Part shown: positions 59,944 to 64,000 of the stretch, piece after piece
Layout: the number at the start of each line of letters is the position of its first letter
Numbering within the stretch: position 1 is the first letter of the stretch
Assembly (NCBI GenBank): GCA_902613655.1
Contig: CACMHR010000004.1
Location: 27,020 to 91,019, forward strand
Direction: 5' to 3'
DNA length: 64,000 nt
Origin: Anoxypelagibacter sp902613655
GTDB lineage: Bacteria > Pseudomonadota > Alphaproteobacteria > Pelagibacterales > Pelagibacteraceae
Program-made: the position numbers and the translations under genes
The notes under the pieces: model-generated
What the model saw: the letters and a program-made list of their open reading frames with translations, nothing else
What the model was told of the DNA's origin: nothing
Database searches by the model: none

Positions 59944-60456
59944 TTATCTATAAACAGAAGTAAGTTCATTATTTCCAGCTGCTACACATGGAGATTTGAC
60001 ACAAGTTCCAATAACCCACTCCGATCCAGCTTCTGAACTAATATTTTGAGAACTTAAAAAAATAACTCCCATCTCAGTTGACTGACCAGCTTTTCCCTCT
60101 GCTTGTAGTCTGGGATCCTGTGCTTGCTTTAAAATTTCTTTGCTTGATGAATAAGGATTTACCATTTTCATATTACTATTAATATATTCAATAACTTTTA
60201 CGGACATCCACTCACCATTACATGGATCGCCCCAGGCCGTCTTTAAATTTTCATCACCTTGACCACAATTATTTATTTCTGAATTTATAAAATCAACAAT
60301 TTGTTTATGGTTTGATTTTACAGTATTGGCTTTTTCCTCAACTGCAGATCTTGTCGACGCAGTCCACAGTAACATACCAACAACATAAACTGCTGATGAA
60401 AATACCAATAGTTCCAATAAACCATAGTTTTTAAATTTATTAAAAAAATTATTCAT
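59944..60456 (-). CDS. Pilin-like single-span protein of unknown function
   Basis: A 170-residue protein. A short N-terminus leads to YGLLELLVFSSAVYVVGMLLW (about residues 11-31), which recalls the type IV pilin helix with Glu15. A Gly is at 12, so cleavage does not fall where Glu would be at the usual fifth position. A helix follows, then a C-terminal domain with four Cys (in NNCGQG, DPCNGE, GTCVKSPC). That could form two disulfides. It overlaps the PGDH-like gene by 4 bases. I do not recognise its family with confidence. Confidence 0.6.
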   Translation of the reverse strand: MNNFFNKFKNYGLLELLVFSSAVYVVGMLLWTASTRSAVEEKANTVKSNHKQIVDFINSEINNCGQGDENLKTAWGDPCNGEWMSVKVIEYINSNMKMVNPYSSSKEILKQAQDPRLQAEGKAGQSTEMGVIFLSSQNISSEAGSEWVIGTCVKSPCVAAGNNELTSVYR

Positions 60457-61409
60457 AATTTTACTATCATATATGGTTTTGTTTTATTTTCAAAAAAATC
60501 AATTATATTTTGAACTGTTTCAACACTCATCCTTGATTTACACTCGTTTGTAAAAGTTGCAGAATGTGGACTTAACAAAACATTTTTATTTTTTAACAAA
60601 GGGTTGTTTGAATCTGGTGGCTCTTTTTCAAAAACGTCTAAACCTGCTGCATATATTATTTTTGATTTTAAAGCGTTATCTAAATCAACTTCATTTATTA
60701 TTCCGCCGCGAGCGGTATTAATAATAATAGCATTACTTTTCATTGTTTTTAATATTTTAGCATCAATAAGATTCTTAGTTTTTTCGTTTAAAGGCATATG
60801 TATTGAAACAAAATCTGATGTTTTTATTGCAGTTTGAAGATTATCTACTTTATTGCCGCCGTAAGACTTTATAGTACTCTCGTCAATGAAAGGGTCAAAA
60901 ACATTTACTTTCATATCAAAACCAAGACATCTCTTAATTAAATTTTTTCCAATTCTGCCAAATCCTGCAATTAATATTTCTTTTTTATAAAGTTCATATG
61001 TTTCTATTTTATTTGCATTTTTTTTGAAATTTCCAGATCTCACCTCAGAATCGTATAAAGTTACTCCTTTTGATAATGATAACATCATGTACATCACGTG
61101 CTCTGCAACAGCTAATGCGTTACCAGTAGCAGTAATGAGTAAAGTTATATTGTTTTTTTTTAGATGATTAGTGTCAACGTTATCATAACCAACCCCATGA
61201 CGAGAAATAACTTTAAGTTTCTTGCAATTGCTTAAAACATCAGAGCCTAATTTTGCAACACGTAAAGTCAAACCATCAAATTTTGGTAGCTCTTTAATTA
61301 GGTTTTCTTTTGAGACATCATCAATAATTTCATACTCAAAGTCTGGGTGGTTTTCTAAAAGTTTTATTCCGTCTTTATGAAAATTTTCTACAATTCCGAT
61401 TTTAAACAT
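60453..61409 (-). CDS. D-isomer-specific 2-hydroxyacid dehydrogenase (SerA-like)
   Basis: A 318-residue NAD-dependent dehydrogenase. It has ISRHGVGYDNVDTNHLKKNNI, the dinucleotide loop ILIAGFGRIGKNLIKRC, VSIHMPLNEKTKNLI, the catalytic Arg in INTARGGIINEVDLDNAL, Glu in LDVFEKEPP, and His in LLSPHSATFTNE. It lacks the ACT domain of full-length phosphoglycerate dehydrogenase. The substrate may be phosphoglycerate or another 2-hydroxyacid. It lies downstream of tRNA-Glu and overlaps the pilin-like gene by 4 bases. Confidence 0.88.
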   Translation of the reverse strand: MFKIGIVENFHKDGIKLLENHPDFEYEIIDDVSKENLIKELPKFDGLTLRVAKLGSDVLSNCKKLKVISRHGVGYDNVDTNHLKKNNITLLITATGNALAVAEHVMYMMLSLSKGVTLYDSEVRSGNFKKNANKIETYELYKKEILIAGFGRIGKNLIKRCLGFDMKVNVFDPFIDESTIKSYGGNKVDNLQTAIKTSDFVSIHMPLNEKTKNLIDAKILKTMKSNAIIINTARGGIINEVDLDNALKSKIIYAAGLDVFEKEPPDSNNPLLKNKNVLLSPHSATFTNECKSRMSVETVQNIIDFFENKTKPYMIVKL

Positions 61410-61416
61410 AATATTT

Positions 61417-61491
61417 TGGCGGTCCCACGGGGAATCGAACCCCGATTAGATGATTGAAAACCATCTGTCCTAACCGTTAGACGATGGGACC
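61417..61491 (-). tRNA. tRNA-Glu (anticodon TTC)
   Basis: A 75-base cloverleaf on the reverse strand. The acceptor stem GGTCCCA pairs with TGGGACC, the anticodon stem GATGG pairs with TCATC around TTTTCAA (anticodon TTC), and the T arm is CGGGG-TTCGATT-CCCCG. The CCA is encoded. Its first base is also the last base of the recJ stop codon TAG. Confidence 0.96.
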
Positions 61492-63254
61492 TAATTAATG
61501 TTAGCCTTATTAACAGAAATATCATCGATAATAAACTCTACTTTTCTCTGACCTTTCCATTCATTAAGACTTAACTTGCCTAAAATATTAATTTTTTTTC
61601 TGTCTTTTCTTAATAAATAAGTCTCTAAATCAGTTTTAATAGCATTAAAAGTGACGCATTTAACCACTGATCCGTCTGGAGCAGTAAAGATTGTTTTAAT
61701 GTGTTTTTCTCCAACAATCGATGATTTTAATAATTCAAGGCTTTCAATAACAAAACGTGGCTCTGGATTTCCTGATCCAAACGGGGAGAGAAGATTAATT
61801 TCAGAATAAAAGTTTTCATTTAATGCAGATGGTGAAATCTTAGAGTCGTAAAATAGATTATTTGTTCTATTAATTTTTTTCTCAATTTTTGAAAATTCTA
61901 AATTTATAAAATCTTTGAATTCTGATATTTTTTCTTCTTGTAAAGAAAAACCACCAGCCATTTTGTGGCCACCACCTTTTTTAATTATATTTTTTTGGTG
62001 AGCCTTAATTATTAAAGCACCTATATCGAAACCTAAAACAGACCTAGCTGAAGCCCTTCCAAGTCCGTTTTCTACAGAAATTATGATTGTTGGCTTGTTA
62101 TATTTATCTTTTAATCTTGAAGCTATAATGCCAATTACGCCCCCATGCCAATTGTGACCGGATAAGACTATAGTTGGTTCACTTTGATTTATTTGAATAT
62201 TTTTTTCAATTTTATTTAACATGTTATTCTCTAGGATCTTTCTTTCTTTGTTAAATAGTTCAAGTTCAGATGCAATTTTAAATATTTCTTTTGAATTATC
62301 ACTTAATAACAAATTTGCTCCATGAGAACATTTTCCAACTCTTCCTCCAGCATTTATTCTAGGACCAAGAATATACCCTAGGTGATAAGTATTTATATTG
62401 CTCTCAATTCCACAAATATTTTTTAAAGTTTTAATACCTAAATTTGTTTTTTTTTTAAATATTTCTAGACCTTGTTTAACAAATGCTCTATTAAGTCCAA
62501 CTAGTGGAACTACGTCACAAACTGTTCCTAGAGATACTAAATCTAAATAATTTAATAAATTTGGTTCATTTATATTATTATCTTTGAACCATTTTAAATC
62601 TCTCAATTTTTTATTTAGAGCAACAAGAAACATAAAACATACTCCTGCAGCACAAAGATATTTTAGATTCGAATTGTCATCGAATCTGTTTGGATTTACT
62701 ATAGAATGTGCATCAGGAAGTTCTAACTCTGATTGATGGTGGTCTAATACTAATACATCTACATTCTTAGTTTTAGAATAATTAATAGCTTCAAAAGATA
62801 AGGTGCCACAATCTACAGTAAATATTAATTTTGATTCATTTCTAATTAACTTTTCAAAACCTTTTTTGCTAGGTCCATAACCTTCGGTTTTCCTGTCTGG
62901 AATATAAATTTCTACATCTTGATTAATTGATTTAAAAAAATTTCCCAATAAAGCTGAAGATGTAGCTCCATCAACGTCATAATCTCCAAATATTCCAATT
63001 TTATTTTTTTTTTGTATGCTTTCAACAGTTCTGGAAACAGCTTTTTCCATATCCTTTAATATAAAAGGATCTGGTATTAAATTTTTAATTTTAGGTTTCA
63101 AAAATAAATTAACATCAGCAACTTTAATTTTTCTAATTGCTATTAGCTTTGATGTTATTTCACTCAAATTTAAATTATCTTTTAAAAAATTAACAGACTC
63201 TTCATTATAGGTTTTTGAAACCCAATCCTTGCCAAGAACGGAACTCATACTCAT
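61491..63254 (-). CDS. recJ: Single-stranded-DNA-specific exonuclease RecJ
   Basis: 5'-3' exonuclease used in recombination and repair. The 587-residue protein has the DHH-phosphoesterase motifs IGIFGDYDVDGATSSALL, FTVDCGTLSFEA, VDVLVLDHHQSELELP, and YLDLVSLGTVCDVVPLVGLNR. The DHHA1 part has GGRVGKCSHGANLLL and HKMAGGFSLQEEK. A C-terminal OB-fold has NILGKLSLNEWKGQRKVEFIIDDI. It overlaps glpX by 4 bases, the usual alphaproteobacterial order. Confidence 0.96.
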   Translation of the reverse strand: MSMSSVLGKDWVSKTYNEESVNFLKDNLNLSEITSKLIAIRKIKVADVNLFLKPKIKNLIPDPFILKDMEKAVSRTVESIQKKNKIGIFGDYDVDGATSSALLGNFFKSINQDVEIYIPDRKTEGYGPSKKGFEKLIRNESKLIFTVDCGTLSFEAINYSKTKNVDVLVLDHHQSELELPDAHSIVNPNRFDDNSNLKYLCAAGVCFMFLVALNKKLRDLKWFKDNNINEPNLLNYLDLVSLGTVCDVVPLVGLNRAFVKQGLEIFKKKTNLGIKTLKNICGIESNINTYHLGYILGPRINAGGRVGKCSHGANLLLSDNSKEIFKIASELELFNKERKILENNMLNKIEKNIQINQSEPTIVLSGHNWHGGVIGIIASRLKDKYNKPTIIISVENGLGRASARSVLGFDIGALIIKAHQKNIIKKGGGHKMAGGFSLQEEKISEFKDFINLEFSKIEKKINRTNNLFYDSKISPSALNENFYSEINLLSPFGSGNPEPRFVIESLELLKSSIVGEKHIKTIFTAPDGSVVKCVTFNAIKTDLETYLLRKDRKKINILGKLSLNEWKGQRKVEFIIDDISVNKANIN

Positions 63255-64000
63255 TTTTTAATACTGTTTTTTACAATCTTTGATATTTTTTGACTTTTAT
63301 GTAATGCAAATGTTGTAGCTTCAAATTCATTATCATTTATTAGGTTTATGCCTTTCAACATATCTCCATCTGTAACTCCTGTTGCACAAAATATGACATC
63401 ACCTTTTACCATATCGGAAATATTATACTTTCTTTTTAAATCAGTAATCCCCAATTTTCTTGCCCTTTTTACCTCTGCGTCATCACTTAAAACAAGTCTA
63501 GTTTGTATTTGTCCGCCTAAGCAATCAAGTGCTGCGGCGGCTAATACACCTTCTGGGCCACCACCTATTCCTAAATAAATATCTGTATTTGAATTATTAT
63601 CAGCAACAGAAATAACACCTGTTACATCTCCATCTTGAATATAATTAATTTTTACATTCAGTTTTTTTAAAGATTGAATTATTTTATCGTGCCTGCTCCT
63701 TTTAAGAACACAAGCAGTTAGTTTATCGGGTTGAGTATTTTTAGCTTCAGCAAGAAGTTTTATATTTTTTTCAACCGAATTATCTAAATCTAAAAGATTA
63801 TTTGGAAGATTTGGTCCGACTGCAATTTTCTCCATGTAAGTATCTGGAGCAGATAATAGGCCTCCTTTTTTTGTAATTGCTAGTACTGAAATAGCATTTG
63901 GTAAATTTTTTGCAGTAAAATTTGTTCCTTCTAGTGGATCTACGGCTATATCGATTTCTTCACCAATTCCTGTACCCACATTTTCACCAATAAATAACAT
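63251..64000 (-). CDS. glpX: Fructose-1,6-bisphosphatase class II, GlpX (5' end outside window)
   Basis: Gluconeogenic phosphatase. The window ends inside the gene; about 70 N-terminal residues are lost, and the Met at the window edge is internal. Visible marks are LFIGENVGTGIGEEIDIAVDPLEGTNFTAKNLPNAISVLAI with the metal-binding VDPLEGT, ACVLKRSRHDKII, YLGIGGGPEGVLAAAALDCLGG, and CATGVTDGDMLKGI at the C-terminus. It precedes recJ with a 4-base overlap. Confidence 0.94.
   Translation of the reverse strand: MLFIGENVGTGIGEEIDIAVDPLEGTNFTAKNLPNAISVLAITKKGGLLSAPDTYMEKIAVGPNLPNNLLDLDNSVEKNIKLLAEAKNTQPDKLTACVLKRSRHDKIIQSLKKLNVKINYIQDGDVTGVISVADNNSNTDIYLGIGGGPEGVLAAAALDCLGGQIQTRLVLSDDAEVKRARKLGITDLKRKYNISDMVKGDVIFCATGVTDGDMLKGINLINDNEFEATTFALHKSQKISKIVKNSIKK

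Noticed and set aside
1..64000. CRISPR arrays, prophage, toxin-antitoxin or defence systems
   Set aside because: No direct-repeat arrays, Cas, phage structural, restriction or toxin-like proteins were found on reading both strands.

Overview
This window has the look of a SAR11-type alphaproteobacterium (Pelagibacterales). The DNA is very AT-rich and the proteins are rich in Lys, Asn and Ile. Genes abut or overlap by a few bases almost everywhere. The gene orders argS-x-nagZ-scpA-scpB-tatABC-serS-yajC-secDF and glpX-recJ are typically alphaproteobacterial. Transport is by binding-protein ABC systems of the Aap, Agl/Ugp and Frc types. I see no insertion sequence, prophage, CRISPR array or rRNA. 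No stretch over 300 bases lacks a gene; the longest gap is about 200 bases (34649-34845).

Layout. Positions 1-10994 hold the 3' end of recG, a DUF502 membrane protein, an M48 lipoprotein protease, tRNA-Lys, the leftward run ssb-gyrA-coaD-ppi-tgt, and divergent uvrA with a PuuD-like membrane protein. Positions 10991-21778 are one leftward run of 13 genes: dgt, argS, a small membrane protein, nagZ, scpAB, tatABC, serS, yajC, secD, secF. Positions 21820-29500 carry an A-type Fe-S carrier, xthA, a manC-like gene, ilvD, valS, tRNA-Cys, an IscU/NifU-like protein, tRNA-Asn and an XRE regulator. Positions 29666-37462 carry a secreted DUF6134-like protein, the general amino-acid transporter aapJQMP, guaA and an unusually short guaB.

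Positions 37525-59941 are an accessory carbohydrate region. A six-gene leftward run combines an aldehyde dehydrogenase and an HpcH/HpaI aldolase with a double-domain glycosyltransferase and three nucleotide-sugar enzymes resembling the WbpB/WbpD/WbpE set. Divergent to it are iolD and a Gfo/Idh/MocA dehydrogenase. Next comes a sugar ABC transporter coupled to a GH63-like hydrolase, then an frcBCA-like transporter with a ROK kinase, then iolG and iolE. Together these suggest uptake of a glycosylated compatible solute or glucoside and of inositol or a monosaccharide. The first three myo-inositol steps (IolG, IolE, IolD) are present, but IolB, IolC and IolJ are not in the window. Positions 59944-64000 carry a pilin-like protein, a PGDH-like dehydrogenase, tRNA-Glu, recJ and the 3' part of glpX.

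Points that stand out. Each of the three binding-protein genes has a strong Shine-Dalgarno sequence and is followed by a hairpin terminator before the permease gene. Three convergent gene pairs share one TTAA as both stop codons. A perfect dyad lies between ssb and uvrA, and a 20-bp palindrome lies upstream of aapJ. A 10-mer is shared by the leaders of iolD and the Agl-like operon. Several enzymes lack usual parts: Tgt and the ROK kinase have lost zinc ligands, and IMP dehydrogenase has no CBS module.
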